From Streptomyces sp. KMM 9044 (GTDB lineage Bacteria > Actinomycetota > Actinomycetes > Streptomycetales > Streptomycetaceae): DNA of 64,000 bases. The stretch covers positions 3,534,001-3,598,000 of the forward strand of contig NZ_CP113910.1 in the NCBI RefSeq assembly GCF_024701375.2, in the 5' to 3' direction. Below the pieces are notes generated by a model that ran no database searches, had not been told where the DNA came from, and saw only the letters and a program-made list of their open reading frames with translations. Each line of letters opens with the position of its first letter. The stretch's first letter is position 1. Shown here in pieces: positions 1 through 8,973 of this stretch. The position numbers were made by a program, and so were the translations under genes.

Positions 1-470
1 CGGCCGTCGTCGCGGAGCTCGCCCCCAGCTGCTCCGAACTTCGTATCGCCGTCCGGGGCCACGCGGCACCCCTGCTGGTGCACGACGGCCGGGCGGTCCC
101 GCTGGAACCTGCCGTACCGTCGCTTCCCCTGGGCCTGGGCGTTCTCGGTGACGGCCCCGGTGGCGCTCCCGACGGCGACGAGATCCCGGTCGACCGGTTC
201 GCGCTACCGGCCGGGGCCACGCTGGTCCTCTACACCGACGGCATCAACGAGGCCCGCGACGCGGACGGTGTCTTCTTCGACCTCGTTCCGATGCTGTCCC
301 GGCCCTTCCCGCCGGATCCGGACGTGGTGCTCGACGCCGTGCTCGACGCCGTCTTCCGGCACACCGGGGGCGCGCTGCAGGACGACGCCGCGCTCTTCGC
401 CGTCACCCTGGACACGGACACCGCCGCCCCGCCGGAACGGTCCGCGGCAGATGGCAGACTGGCGTCATGA
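1..470 (+). CDS. SpoIIE-type PP2C serine phosphatase, C-terminal part (5' end outside window)
   Basis: The frame is open from base 3 at the left edge, so the start lies upstream. The visible part reads like the end of a PP2C/SpoIIE phosphatase domain: a GHAAPLLVHDG stretch, then LVLYTDGINEARD (the metal-binding 'YTDG(V/I)xE' motif) and the terminal DDAALFAVTL motif with its Asp pair. In Streptomyces such domains usually sit behind PAS, GAF or response-regulator modules and dephosphorylate anti-sigma-factor antagonists; the sensory part cannot be seen here, so the signal is unknown. The stop overlaps the next ATG (ATGA at 467-470), so the two genes are translationally coupled. Confidence 0.85.
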   Translation, partial: AVVAELAPSCSELRIAVRGHAAPLLVHDGRAVPLEPAVPSLPLGLGVLGDGPGGAPDGDEIPVDRFALPAGATLVLYTDGINEARDADGVFFDLVPMLSRPFPPDPDVVLDAVLDAVFRHTGGALQDDAALFAVTLDTDTAAPPERSAADGRLAS

Positions 471-889
471 CCACTCAGAAGAACCTGCTCGGCGGCCCGG
501 ACCCGACCCATCTGCCGGAGAACGAGGAGGCGTACCGCCTGCTCGGCGAGGAGTCCCTGCCGCCCTCCGAGGTGGCGGCGAAGTTCCCGACGTTCTCGCT
601 TGCCTGGGCCATGCTCGCCGACGAAGCCTTCGAGGCGGGGCGAGTGGTCGAGTCGTACGCGTACGCCCGGACGGGCTACCACCGAGGGCTCGACTCCCTG
701 CGCCGGTCCGGCTGGAAGGGGCACGGCCCCGTCCCGTGGAGCCACCGTCCCAACCGCGGCTTCCTGCGCTGCCTCGCCGCCCTCGCCCGCGCCGCCGAGG
801 CGATCGACGAGAAGGACGAGGCGGAGCGCTGCAAGCAGTTCCTCCAGGACAGCAGCGCCGAGGCGTACGAGGAGCTGAAGCGCGCTTAG
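467..889 (+). CDS. DUF3151 family protein
   Basis: A 140-residue soluble protein matching the actinobacterial DUF3151 family in length and text: LGGPDPTHLPE near the N-terminus, then a helical middle with SYAYARTGYHRGLDSLRRSGWKG and a C-terminal AEAIDEKDEAERCKQF segment. The helical layout resembles a TPR-like fold. There is no signal peptide or membrane segment, and no biochemical role is established for the family. It starts inside the stop codon of the upstream phosphatase gene and its stop overlaps the convergent MFS gene by 4 bases. Confidence 0.85.
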   Translation: MTTQKNLLGGPDPTHLPENEEAYRLLGEESLPPSEVAAKFPTFSLAWAMLADEAFEAGRVVESYAYARTGYHRGLDSLRRSGWKGHGPVPWSHRPNRGFLRCLAALARAAEAIDEKDEAERCKQFLQDSSAEAYEELKRA

Positions 890-2445
890 AGCCTCCCGGG
901 CCCGGGCGGTGGTGGTGTTTCACGTGAAACACCACCTTTCCGCCCCGCCTCGGGTCCGGGGCCGGATTCGGATGCGGTCTCGGATGCGGTCTCGGGTTCC
1001 AGTGGGGGTACCGCCACACTGCCGTGTGTACGGCACTCGGGGTGGCGGCAGCCCGGCGCGGGACGTCGCACGGTCACGAAGGCGATGACCGAGCCGACCA
1101 CCAGAACCGCGGCACACAGCACCATCGCCCGGCCGAACGCGTCGTCGAAGGCGTCCGGCTCCCGGTACGCCTCCGGCCCCATCCCGACCAGCAGCGGCAG
1201 CGCGGCCACCGCCACCAGGCCGGCCGCGCGGGCCGCCGCGTTGTTGATGCCGCTGGCCAGGCCCGCCCGCCCGGTGTCCACGGCGGCGAGAACGGTCGCG
1301 GTCAGCGGCGCCACCAGGGTGACCATGCCGAGCCCCAGCACCAGCAGCGCGGGCAGGACGTCGGGGAGGTACGAGGCACCCGGCCCCACCCGCGTCATCA
1401 ACAGCATCCCGGCTGCGCACAGCAGTGGCCCGACCGTGAGCGGGATCCGCGGTCCGATCCGGTCGGCGAGCTCGCCGGAGCGGGCGGAGAGCAGCAGCAT
1501 CAGCACGGTCGTGGGCAGCAGCGCCGTACCGGCGGCGAGCGCGGACCAGCCGACGGCGACCTGGAGCTGGAGCGCGGCGAGGAAGAAGAAGCCGCCGAAG
1601 GCCGCGTACACGCACAGCGTGACGACGTTGACCACCGTGAACAGGCGGGAGCCGAAGACGTCCAGCGGCATCATCGGGTGCGGGCCGCGCTTCTCGACGG
1701 CCACGAAGGCGACGGCGACGGCCAGTCCGGCGACCGCGGTGACCGCGACCAGGAGGGAGCCCTCACCGGCCTCACCGGCCTCGATCAGCGCGTACGTCAC
1801 CAGGCCCAGGGCGAGCGCGCCGAGCACCGCGCCGAGCACGTCGAAGCGGCCGTGGGCCTGCTCCCCGCTGTCCGACTCCGGTACGTGACGGACGGCGATC
1901 AGGACGCACAGCACCGCCGGCGGCACGTTGATCAGGAACACCCAACGCCAGCCCGGCCCGTCCACCAGCCAGCCGCCGAGGAACGGGCCGACCGCCGCGC
2001 CGATCCCGCCGAAGCCGGACCACAGGCCCACCGCCCGGCCCCGGTCGTCGGGGTGGAAGGACGCCTGGATCAGGGCGAGCGAGCCGGGCGTGAGCAGCGC
2101 CCCGCCGACCCCCTGCAGGGCACGGGCGGCGATCAGCACACCGGCGTTCGGCGCGAGGCCGCACAGCAGGGAGGCCGCCGCGAACCACAGCACCCCGACC
2201 ACAAACACCTTGCGGCGGCCGAACCGGTCGCCCAGCGCCCCGCCCAGCAGGATCAGTCCGGCCAACGTGACCATGTACGCGCTGACCGTCCACTGCAGGA
2301 CGGCGAGGTCCGCGTCGAGGTCACGGCCGATACGCGGGAGGGCGACGTTGACGACGGTGGAGTCCAGCAGGACCATGCTGGAACCGAGCACCGTGGTGAG
2401 CAGAACCCACCTGCCCTGCGGGGAGGCCAGCCGGACACCGGGCAT
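886..2445 (-). CDS. MFS drug exporter, DHA2 (EmrB/QacA) family, 14 TM
   Basis: A 519-residue integral membrane proton antiporter. From the chosen ATG (MPGVRLASPQGRW) come the family motifs: motif D1 LDSTVVNVALPRIGRDL in TM1, motif A GGALGDRFGRRKVFV after TM2, and motif C-like ALIQASFHPDDRGRAVGLWSGFGGIGAAVGPFLGGWLVD in the TM5 region. Fourteen hydrophobic stretches place it in DHA2, which exports drugs, dyes or antibiotics. The frame is open to 2502, but the extra 19 Pro/Gly residues precede the conserved start and lie in the fba terminator. The C-terminal tail is a low-complexity Ser/Glu/Pro extension, and the parS palindrome is coded within it (VSRET). It is convergent with DUF3151. Confidence 0.9.
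   Translation of the reverse strand: MPGVRLASPQGRWVLLTTVLGSSMVLLDSTVVNVALPRIGRDLDADLAVLQWTVSAYMVTLAGLILLGGALGDRFGRRKVFVVGVLWFAAASLLCGLAPNAGVLIAARALQGVGGALLTPGSLALIQASFHPDDRGRAVGLWSGFGGIGAAVGPFLGGWLVDGPGWRWVFLINVPPAVLCVLIAVRHVPESDSGEQAHGRFDVLGAVLGALALGLVTYALIEAGEAGEGSLLVAVTAVAGLAVAVAFVAVEKRGPHPMMPLDVFGSRLFTVVNVVTLCVYAAFGGFFFLAALQLQVAVGWSALAAGTALLPTTVLMLLLSARSGELADRIGPRIPLTVGPLLCAAGMLLMTRVGPGASYLPDVLPALLVLGLGMVTLVAPLTATVLAAVDTGRAGLASGINNAAARAAGLVAVAALPLLVGMGPEAYREPDAFDDAFGRAMVLCAAVLVVGSVIAFVTVRRPAPGCRHPECRTHGSVAVPPLEPETASETASESGPGPEAGRKGGVSRETPPPPGPGRL
911..936. promoter_or_regulatory. parS centromere site (ParB binding)
   Basis: Bases 917-930 read GTTTCACGTGAAAC, the ParB-binding parS consensus of Streptomyces. 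The match sits at the centre of a perfect 26-bp palindrome (911-936, outer arms GGTGGT/ACCACC). Streptomyces chromosomes carry about twenty such sites, mostly clustered around oriC, where ParB loads and directs segregation at sporulation. Here the site lies inside the 3' end of the MFS gene and 30 bp from the convergent DUF3151 stop, so a side role as a terminator hairpin is possible. Confidence 0.9.
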
Positions 2446-2465
2446 GCTCGGAGCATACGCAAACG

Positions 2466-2500
2466 GGCCGGGCCCGGCACCACAGGCGCCGGGCCCGGCC
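2466..2500 (-). terminator. Terminator of fba
   Basis: Two copies of GCCGGGCCCGGC (2467-2478 and 2488-2499), each itself palindromic, form a strong GC hairpin 15 bases past the fba stop, between fba and the MFS start. There is no T tract, as is usual in Streptomyces. Confidence 0.75.
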
Positions 2501-2514
2501 ACGCGTGAGAGCGA

Positions 2515-3546
2515 CTACTTGATCTTCGTGCCCGTGGAACGCAGGTTCTGGCAGGCCTCCAGGACGCGGGCGGACATCGACGCCTCGGCCAGCTTGCCCC
2601 AGGTACGCGGGTCGTACGTCTTCTTGGAACCGACCTCGCCGTCGACCTTCAGGACACCGTCGTAGTTCCTGAACACGTGGTCGACGACCGGACGCGTGAA
2701 GGCGTACTGCGTGTCCGTGTCGATGTTCATCTTCACGACGCCGTTCTCCAGCGCGGTGAGGATCTCCTCCGGCGAGGAGCCCGAGCCGCCGTGGAAGACG
2801 AAGTCGAACGGCTGCGAGCCGGCCGGCTTGCCGTACTTGACGGCGGTGCCCTCGTTCAGCTCCTTGAGCAGGTCCGGGCGCAGGACGACGTTGCCCGGCT
2901 TGTACACACCGTGCACGTTGCCGAACGACGCGGCCAGCAGGTAGCGGCCCTTCTCACCCAGACCGAGCGCCTCCGCCGTGCGGATCGCGTCGTCGACCGT
3001 GGTGTAGAGGGAGTCGTTGATCTCGTGCGAGACGCCGTCCTCCTCACCGCCGGTCGGGGTGATCTCGACCTCGAGGATGATCTTCGCGGCGCGGGCGCGC
3101 TCCAGAAGCTCCTGGGCGATGCTCAGGTTGTCGGCAAGGGTCTCCGCGGAGCCGTCCCACATGTGGGACTGGAACAGCGGGTTGCGTCCGCCCTTGACGC
3201 GCTCCTCCGAGATCGCGAGCAGCGGACGGACGTAACCGTCGAGCTTGTCCTTCGGGCAGTGGTCCGTGTGCAGGGCGATGTTGACGTCGTACTTCTCGGC
3301 GACGATGTGCGCGAACTCGGCCAGGGCGACCGATCCGGTCACCATCTCCTTCTTGTGCTGACCGCCCAGGAACTCGGCGCCGCCCGTGGAGATCTGCACG
3401 ATGCCGTCGCTCTCAGCCTCGGCGAAGCCGCGCAGAGCCGCGTGCAGGGTCTGGGACGAGGTGACGTTGATGGCCGGGTAGGCGAACTTTCCTGCCTTCG
3501 CCCGGTCCAGCATCTCGTTGTAGACCTCGGGAGTTGCGATGGGCAT
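2515..3546 (-). CDS. fba: Class II fructose-bisphosphate aldolase
   Basis: A 343-residue cytosolic zinc aldolase that splits fructose 1,6-bisphosphate into DHAP and glyceraldehyde 3-phosphate (glycolysis and gluconeogenesis). Class II features are clear: SDGIVQISTGGAEFLGG, the zinc-ligand stretch ALHTDHCPKDKLDGYVRPLL, the second metal region EVEITPTGGEEDGVSHEIN, the FGNVHGVYKPGNVVLRP histidine and DFVFHGGSGSSPEE with the phosphate-binding loop. Start chosen at MPIATPEVYNEML, eight bases after an AAGGAG Shine-Dalgarno; this gives the length usual in Streptomyces, whereas the open frame upstream is just a shadow over pyrE. A 190-bp gap to pyrE suggests its own promoter. Confidence 0.97.
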   Translation of the reverse strand: MPIATPEVYNEMLDRAKAGKFAYPAINVTSSQTLHAALRGFAEAESDGIVQISTGGAEFLGGQHKKEMVTGSVALAEFAHIVAEKYDVNIALHTDHCPKDKLDGYVRPLLAISEERVKGGRNPLFQSHMWDGSAETLADNLSIAQELLERARAAKIILEVEITPTGGEEDGVSHEINDSLYTTVDDAIRTAEALGLGEKGRYLLAASFGNVHGVYKPGNVVLRPDLLKELNEGTAVKYGKPAGSQPFDFVFHGGSGSSPEEILTALENGVVKMNIDTDTQYAFTRPVVDHVFRNYDGVLKVDGEVGSKKTYDPRTWGKLAEASMSARVLEACQNLRSTGTKIK

Positions 3547-3736
3547 CTGTCCGCTCCTTATGCATGCGCGTGCGGGTTGGCGTACTGCGTACTGTCGGCC
3601 CTGACCTGGAACCTTGGATGCGACGTCGTTGTCGGGCCCATCCTCCCAGACTCGTCCCGTCCGTCGACGGTGCCGGTCGAGTCGTTGTGCGGGGTGACGC
3701 CGGGGGGCCGGTCCCGTCTCCCGTGATGCCCGCCCG

Positions 3737-4285
3737 TCAGTCCAGGCCGAGCTCGTTCTTGCCGAAGGCGAACAGGTACGGCACCCCGGCGCCCTCCTGG
3801 ATCTTCTCGGCGGCGCCGGTCGCCCGGTCGACGATGGTCGCGACGGCCACGACCTCACCGCCGGCCTCGCGCACGGCCTCGACGGCGGTGAGCGGGGAGC
3901 CGCCGGTGGTGGAGGTGTCCTCGACGACCAGGACCCTGCGGCCCCTGATGTCCGGACCCTCCACCCGCCGCTGCATGCCGTGCGCCTTGGCCGCCTTGCG
4001 GACCACGAACGCGTCCAGTCGCTGCCCGCGCGCCGCGGCGGCGTGCAGCATGGCGCCGGCCACCGGGTCCGCGCCCATGGTGAGGCCGCCGACCGCGTGG
4101 AAGTCCAGCTCGGCGGTGAGGTCAAGCAGCACCTGGCCGACGAGCGGGGCGGCCTCTCCGTCGAGGGTGACGCGGCGCAGATCGACGTAGTAGTCGGCGT
4201 CGAGCCCCGAGGAGAGGGTCACCTTGCCGTGCACCACGGCCTTGTCCTTGATCTGCTGCAGCAGCGCGCCACGTACGTCACTCAT
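3737..4285 (-). CDS. pyrE: Orotate phosphoribosyltransferase
   Basis: A 182-residue cytosolic enzyme that transfers the PRPP ribose-phosphate to orotate to give OMP (pyrimidine synthesis, step 5). The PRPP-binding signature RVLVVEDTSTTGGSPLTAVEAVRE is intact, as are the N-terminal LSSGLDADYYVDLRRV motif and the GADPVAGAML loop. Length fits the family. The ATG lies 10 bases after the stop of the epimerase gene, so the two are probably one leftward transcript. Confidence 0.96.
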   Translation of the reverse strand: MSDVRGALLQQIKDKAVVHGKVTLSSGLDADYYVDLRRVTLDGEAAPLVGQVLLDLTAELDFHAVGGLTMGADPVAGAMLHAAAARGQRLDAFVVRKAAKAHGMQRRVEGPDIRGRRVLVVEDTSTTGGSPLTAVEAVREAGGEVVAVATIVDRATGAAEKIQEGAGVPYLFAFGKNELGLD

Positions 4286-4295
4286 GGAAGCCAGC

Positions 4296-5096
4296 TTAGA
4301 GGCGGGTCCACGTCCAGGTGGATGTGGCCTCCAGCGGCTCCAGCGGGGTGACCAGGCGCGGGTGGGTGTTCAGTCCGTTGGGCGGCCCGGTCTGCGGTTC
4401 CACACAGACGGCCTCGCGCTGCTCGTCGTAGACCACCACCCACTTCTCGCGGCTGGTCACCCTCAGTTCCAGCCGCCCCGGCCAGGTGAGGGTGACGTCG
4501 ACCCCGTCGGGCATGCCGAAGCAGTCGTCCCAGGGGCCGGGGCGGGGGTCGATCCGGTTGCCGGTGGGCAGGTGGTCGTCGCCGCGCTCCTCCTGCCAGG
4601 CGGCGGTGAAGCCGAGGCGTACGTCCTGGGCGTCGTCCGGGCCGCCGAGGGTGCGGTTGAACCAGGGGTGCCAGCCGATCTGCGCCGGGAAGGACGACTC
4701 GTACGTCTCCACGGCCATGGTCAGCGTCAGCGCGTCCTCGCCGAGCGTGAACTGCTGCGTCACCCGCCCGGGGTACGGCCACGGCTCCACGAGGTCGTAC
4801 GTGAGCACGGTCTCGTCGGCACTCTTGCGGGCGGTGCGCCAGGCGGCGTCACGGGCGGTGCCGTGGATGGCGTTGGGCGGGGCGTTCAACGGCAGCTGGT
4901 GGACGGTCGCCCCGTCCCGGAACCGGCCCTCCCTGGTCCGTCCGCACCAGGGGACCATCGGGAAGCACCCGAAACGGTCGCCCTGCCGCAGCAGCTCGAC
5001 GCCCCCGACCCGCAGCCCTGAGACCCGCCCGCCGTTTCCCGGCCGTACGGTCACCTCCGCGTCGCCCGCGGTCAGCGTGATGTCTTCGTCACTCAC
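4296..5096 (-). CDS. Aldose 1-epimerase (galactose mutarotase-like)
   Basis: A 266-residue mutarotase-fold beta-sandwich enzyme that interconverts alpha and beta anomers of hexoses. Visible marks are the N-terminal NGGRVSGLRVGGVELL, MVPWCGRTREGRF, the substrate-binding His in NAIHGTARDAAWR, the second His in QIGWHPWFNRTLGG and the C-terminal VVYDEQREAVCVEPQTGPPNGLN carrying the catalytic Glu. The GTG start has an AGGG eight bases upstream. It sits 10 bp before pyrE in the same direction; a link to nucleotide synthesis is not obvious, so co-transcription is probably just economy. Confidence 0.88.
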   Translation of the reverse strand: MSDEDITLTAGDAEVTVRPGNGGRVSGLRVGGVELLRQGDRFGCFPMVPWCGRTREGRFRDGATVHQLPLNAPPNAIHGTARDAAWRTARKSADETVLTYDLVEPWPYPGRVTQQFTLGEDALTLTMAVETYESSFPAQIGWHPWFNRTLGGPDDAQDVRLGFTAAWQEERGDDHLPTGNRIDPRPGPWDDCFGMPDGVDVTLTWPGRLELRVTSREKWVVVYDEQREAVCVEPQTGPPNGLNTHPRLVTPLEPLEATSTWTWTRL

Positions 5097-5168
5097 GGGA
5101 CGACCCTACTTGGGGTGATCAGGACTGCCTCCACCGGTCGGGCCGGCCCCGCCCCTCGGCCACGGGTC

Positions 5169-6104
5169 TCAGCGGCGCCTGCGAAGGGCCCGCACCGCGA
5201 CGATCGCCGAGGCCACCGCCAGGGCCGCCGCCGGGACGGCCCAGCGCAGGGGTGCGGCGGCGGAGACGGTCTGGGGGGCGGGGACCGGCGCGTAGCGGCC
5301 CCGGGGCGGAGCGTGGTCCACCTCTTCTGCGCTGCGGCCGATCATGGTGCGGCGCGCGTGCGCGGCCTCGGCGACGGCGTCTTCGTCCGCGTCGACGGAG
5401 TCGTCGGCCCCGTCCTCGTCGCCCGCCGGGTCCGCCGTCCCGTCCACCGGCTCGTCCGCTGTCTCGTCCGCTGTCTCGTCCGCGTCGTCCTGGGGTCCGG
5501 GGCCGAGGGGCGGAAGGGAATTCTCCGCGTCGAAGGCGGAGGGGGCCGAGGAAGCCGGGGGCGCCTCCGGGACGGGGGGCTCCTCCGAGGACGACGTCCC
5601 CTCCGCGGATGCCTCCCCCGCGGGCGTTTCCTTCCCGGGCGTCTCCCCCGGGGTCGTCGCCGTCGCTGTATCCGCCGTGGCCCCCGTCTCCGTCCCCAGG
5701 TTCGCCGCGAAGCGGTTCAGGAGGCGGGCCACCGCCGAGGTCACCGTATCCGGCGGCAGCTCCACGACCCGGCCACCGGCCGCCGCCGTGCCGTGGACGG
5801 TGAGCGTGGCACCGCCCTCCGCGGCCCGCAGGGTCAGCCGCAGGGCCAGTTTCACCGTGCCGGTGCCGCGCACCTCGGCCCCCTCGCCCTCGACCGCGTA
5901 GGAACCGTCGTCCCGCCGGGACACCCGGACGGCGCCCCGGTAGGTGATGGAGTGACTGCCGATGCGGACCTTCAGCCGGCCGGCGACCGGCTCGGCACCG
6001 GCGTCGTGCTGGAACCCCGGCACCGCGCGGGCGACCCGTGCGGGATCGTCCAGCGCCTCCCTGAGCCGCCCCACCGGAACCGGAACGAACACCTCGTGCT
6101 CCAT
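5169..6104 (-). CDS. SRPBCC (CoxG-like) domain protein with C-terminal membrane anchor
   Basis: 311 residues. Residues 1-150 read as an SRPBCC/START-fold lipid- or ligand-binding domain of the CoxG type (MEHEVFVPVPVGRLREALDDPARVARAVPGF at the start, then beta-strands such as GSHSITYRGAVRVS). Residues 165-270 are a long Glu/Asp/Ala/Pro-rich linker of low complexity. The end (RWAVPAAALAVASAIVAVRALRRRR) is a single membrane segment with a basic tail, a tail-anchor arrangement putting the domain in the cytoplasm. The ATG at 6104 was preferred to the frame's first codon at 6176 because the family begins with MEHEF-like residues. Ligand unknown. Confidence 0.8.
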   Translation of the reverse strand: MEHEVFVPVPVGRLREALDDPARVARAVPGFQHDAGAEPVAGRLKVRIGSHSITYRGAVRVSRRDDGSYAVEGEGAEVRGTGTVKLALRLTLRAAEGGATLTVHGTAAAGGRVVELPPDTVTSAVARLLNRFAANLGTETGATADTATATTPGETPGKETPAGEASAEGTSSSEEPPVPEAPPASSAPSAFDAENSLPPLGPGPQDDADETADETADEPVDGTADPAGDEDGADDSVDADEDAVAEAAHARRTMIGRSAEEVDHAPPRGRYAPVPAPQTVSAAAPLRWAVPAAALAVASAIVAVRALRRRR

Positions 6105-6230
6105 GACTGCGGAGCCTACCCACGCGAACGCCGGGCTGTATCCCCGTCGGCGTGAAAGGACCATCGGACACGGCACGGTGGACCTGCCTCAGCGGTCCCG
6201 GGTCGGCGGTCGTGCCTCAGCGGTCCTGGC

Positions 6231-7955
6231 TCACCGCGCGTACCGGGGATGGATCAGCGTCGACGGCGGGAGACCGGGGACGCGGGTGCGTTCGGCGGCC
6301 CGCGCGCCGGCGGCGAGGGAGCTGTCCGTGAGGGTGCGCGGGCGGGGGCCGGACGGGTCCAGGCGCAGCTCGGGGGCGGTACGGGCGGCGAGGACGAAGC
6401 CCCGGTCGCGCAGGGCGCGGGTGGTGCCCGCCGGAGCGAGGCCGGGCCCGGCGGCGAGACCGGCCGACCGGTCGGCCGTGCCGTACGGGGCGGTGTGGAG
6501 GCCGGCCGAGCGGATCGTGGACTCCACCGTCCAGAACGCCTCGGGCCGGGACGCCACCGGCCCGGCGTGCACCACGAGCCGCCCGCCCGCGGCGAGAACG
6601 CGCCGGACCAGGCCGTAGAACTCCTGCGAGTACAGCTTGGTGCTCGCGGTGATCTCCGGGTGCGGCAGATCGGAGACCACCACGTCGTACGCGGCCGGGG
6701 GCGCTCCGCGCAGCCAGTCGAAGGCATCCGCGGTGGTGACGCGTACGCGCGGGTCGTCGAGGGCGTGGTCGTTCAGCGCGGACAGGGCGGGGTCGTGGCG
6801 GGCCAGCCGCACCACGCCCGCGTCGAGGTCGACGACGTCGACCCGCCGCGCGCCGGAATGGCGCAGCACCTCGCGGGCAGCCAGCCCGTCGCCGCCGCCG
6901 AGGACGAGCACACGCGCGTGCGGGCCGGTCATCGCGGGGTGCACCAGTGCCTCGTGGTGGCGGAGTTCGTCCCGGCTGTCGGCCCGCAGCCGGCCGTCGA
7001 GGAACAGGCCGAGGGACCGGCCGTCCCGGTCACCGGTGAGCACCACTTCCTGTACGCCGGTCCGCAGGGCCACCCGGACGTCCGCGCCGTACATGGCGCG
7101 GCGGGCGGCCCGCTCGAAGTCCTCGACGAGGACGGTGGCCGAGGCGAGGACGGTCAGCACGCAGAGGTTGCCGATGATCAGCAGGCGGCGGGCGCGGCGG
7201 GTGAGATCCTGCCGGAACAGACCGAGCACCAGCGCGCCGCCGACCACCGTGTTGACCGCACCGGTGATCAGGGTTCCCGTCAACTGGCCGAGGAACGGCA
7301 GGAGAAGGAACGGGAAGGCGAGCCCGCCGACGAGGGCTCCCACGTAGTCCGCGGCGAACAGGTCGGCCACCGCGCCTCCCGCGTCCTGGCGTCGGATCCG
7401 CTGGATCAGCTCCATCAGGAGCGGCACCTCGGCCCCGATCAGCAGGCCGACGGCCAGCGAGAACACGACCAGCAGGACAGGCGGCCCGTGCGCCCACGGG
7501 CCGCCCCAGTCGCCGGTCCACGCGAAGACGGCGTACAGGGCCATCGCGCTGCATCCGCCGACCAGGGCGAGGGCGGCCTCGACGGCTCCGAAACCGGCCG
7601 CCGCGTGCCGCCGCAGCCGCTTGGCGCCCAGCGAACCGATGCCCATGGCGAAGACCATGACGGACAGCACGACGGATGCCTGGGTGACCGAGTCGCCCAT
7701 CAGGTACGCGGCGAGTGCGACGAGTTCGAGTTCGTACACGAGTCCGCAGGCCGCGCAGACGAACACACCCGCGAGCACCAGGAACCGCCCGGTGCCCGGC
7801 CGCACGGGCAACCGCAGAGAACTGCCCGGGCCATCCCCTCCGCCGCCCCCGCCACCGCTTCCGCCCACGCCCTCGCGACTGCCGTCGCTACTGCCGCGTG
7901 GCCTGCCCGGGGACTGCGTGGAGCCGGGCGGAGCGGGGGCCTGCGGTTCGATCAC
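6231..7955 (-). CDS. Membrane-bound polyamine aminopropyltransferase (spermidine synthase-like)
   Basis: A 574-residue fusion found across actinobacteria. After a Gly/Ser-rich N-terminus come about seven membrane helices (residues 60-260, starting [32 protein letters not shown]). Then a Rossmann spermidine-synthase domain: [31 protein letters not shown], the SAM/dcSAM-binding [20 protein letters not shown], acidic VDVVDLD, and the [11 protein letters not shown] catalytic segment. It probably transfers an aminopropyl or aminobutyl group at the membrane; the substrate is not proven. The GTG at 7955 is nearly touching its ribosome site, so the exact start is uncertain. DUF2617 lies just upstream on the same strand, a pairing that is widely conserved. 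Confidence 0.88.
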   Translation of the reverse strand: MIEPQAPAPPGSTQSPGRPRGSSDGSREGVGGSGGGGGGGDGPGSSLRLPVRPGTGRFLVLAGVFVCAACGLVYELELVALAAYLMGDSVTQASVVLSVMVFAMGIGSLGAKRLRRHAAAGFGAVEAALALVGGCSAMALYAVFAWTGDWGGPWAHGPPVLLVVFSLAVGLLIGAEVPLLMELIQRIRRQDAGGAVADLFAADYVGALVGGLAFPFLLLPFLGQLTGTLITGAVNTVVGGALVLGLFRQDLTRRARRLLIIGNLCVLTVLASATVLVEDFERAARRAMYGADVRVALRTGVQEVVLTGDRDGRSLGLFLDGRLRADSRDELRHHEALVHPAMTGPHARVLVLGGGDGLAAREVLRHSGARRVDVVDLDAGVVRLARHDPALSALNDHALDDPRVRVTTADAFDWLRGAPPAAYDVVVSDLPHPEITASTKLYSQEFYGLVRRVLAAGGRLVVHAGPVASRPEAFWTVESTIRSAGLHTAPYGTADRSAGLAAGPGLAPAGTTRALRDRGFVLAARTAPELRLDPSGPRPRTLTDSSLAAGARAAERTRVPGLPPSTLIHPRYAR

Positions 7956-8073
7956 CCTGCGACGTTACGTTACGCCTCAGCCGCGGAACGTCACCCATGC
8001 GTGTGATGTTTATTCGCCCTTGCCCGATTTCAGCAAGAACGGAAAAGACCCCACCCGACACACACGACACCGC

Positions 8074-8592
8074 TCACACGCCCGCCTTCACCCGTACGCC
8101 CACCCTTGTCCGGGTCGCCACCAACTGACCGTCCTGCGGGTAGGCGTGCCAGGTCCGCCAGTGGACCCGGCTCTCCTGGCGCTGGGCAAGCATCGCGGTG
8201 AACGCGTGCGGGCTCCCCGGAAACACGCCCGCAAGACCGTGCGGATGTTCGGAGACCAGGGCGAGCAGTTCCTGGGCGCGGCCCGCGAAGGAGCCCGGGG
8301 AGAGCATCTCCACGCGGGCGGCGAACTCGTACTCCCAGTCGCCCACCCGGGTGGCGACGCCCAGGGGAAGGGGTGTTCTGCTGCCCGGGATGCACGCCAC
8401 CGTCTCCGAACAGACCCCTTGCTCCTCCTCCAGCAGCACCTGGTGGGAGGCACCGAGAAGCCGCAACTGGACTCTGGCTCGAGCCAGTTCGAGCTCGAGT
8501 GTGGCCAGCGCGGGCAGCGGCTCGCGCCCCAGGGCCCAGGCGAGGTCGGCCGCGCGCGTGTCGGTGTAGACGGTGGTCAGGGTCGTGAGCAT
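8074..8592 (-). CDS. DUF2617 family protein
   Basis: A 172-residue soluble protein. MLTTLTTVYTDTRAADLAWALG at the start and HAFTAMLAQRQESRVHWRTWHAYPQDGQLVATRTRV at the end are typical of DUF2617, which is found next to membrane spermidine synthases in many actinobacteria. No catalytic motif is recognised. The ATG at 8592 was chosen over the open frame to 8655 because the added residues are Pro/Arg filler. The 118-bp gap to the synthase gene permits one transcript. Confidence 0.82.
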   Translation of the reverse strand: MLTTLTTVYTDTRAADLAWALGREPLPALATLELELARARVQLRLLGASHQVLLEEEQGVCSETVACIPGSRTPLPLGVATRVGDWEYEFAARVEMLSPGSFAGRAQELLALVSEHPHGLAGVFPGSPHAFTAMLAQRQESRVHWRTWHAYPQDGQLVATRTRVGVRVKAGV

Positions 8593-8895
8593 GGATCGGC
8601 TCCGCAAGCGCACATGGAGAGGGGGTGGGAGGGGAGATACGGGCGTCCGTCGCACCCCGGTCGTACCGGAGGGTTCGGCTCGCCAGCCCGGCCGACCGGT
8701 CGGATGAGGTCCGCAGGGAGTCCGAGGGCTGTGCTGGTAGGGGAGAGGGAATCACGAACTATGGCGCCGCCACAGTGTTTTTACCCAACTTCGTGCGGTT
8801 TCCATCCCCTCGGGGGCTCCTCAGATCACCTGTTCAAGGTGTCGGGCATGGCGCTTGCCCGGCGCGCGCTCGGGCGCACATCCGGCGTACAGCGC
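8593..8895. other. Intergenic stretch upstream of the DUF2617 gene
   Basis: No gene is supported on either strand. It must hold the DUF2617 promoter. A 12-bp palindrome CCGACCGGTCGG near 8691-8702 could be a regulator site, but nothing links it to a known factor. Confidence 0.5.
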
Positions 8896-8930
8896 GACAG
8901 TGGGGCCCGCCAGGCGCGGACCCCACTGTC
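8896..8930 (-). terminator. Terminator of the small Gly/Cys-rich membrane protein gene
   Basis: GACAGTGGGG (8896-8905) pairs with CCCCACTGTC (8921-8930), and an inner CCGC/GCGG extends the stem. It lies 43 bases past the stop at 8974. Confidence 0.75.
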
Positions 8931-8973
8931 TTCCGGGACGGGCTGCCCCGGCCCTCCTGCCTCCCCGGCTCCG

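Noticed and set aside
911..936. The 26-bp palindrome as only a terminator
   Set aside because: Its central 14 bases match the parS consensus exactly, which is very unlikely by chance; a side role in termination remains possible.
1024..2508. 494-residue frame on the plus strand opposite the MFS gene
   Set aside because: It mirrors the MFS gene codon for codon, is composed of Arg/Gln/His-rich filler and has no domain. Typical GC-rich shadow.
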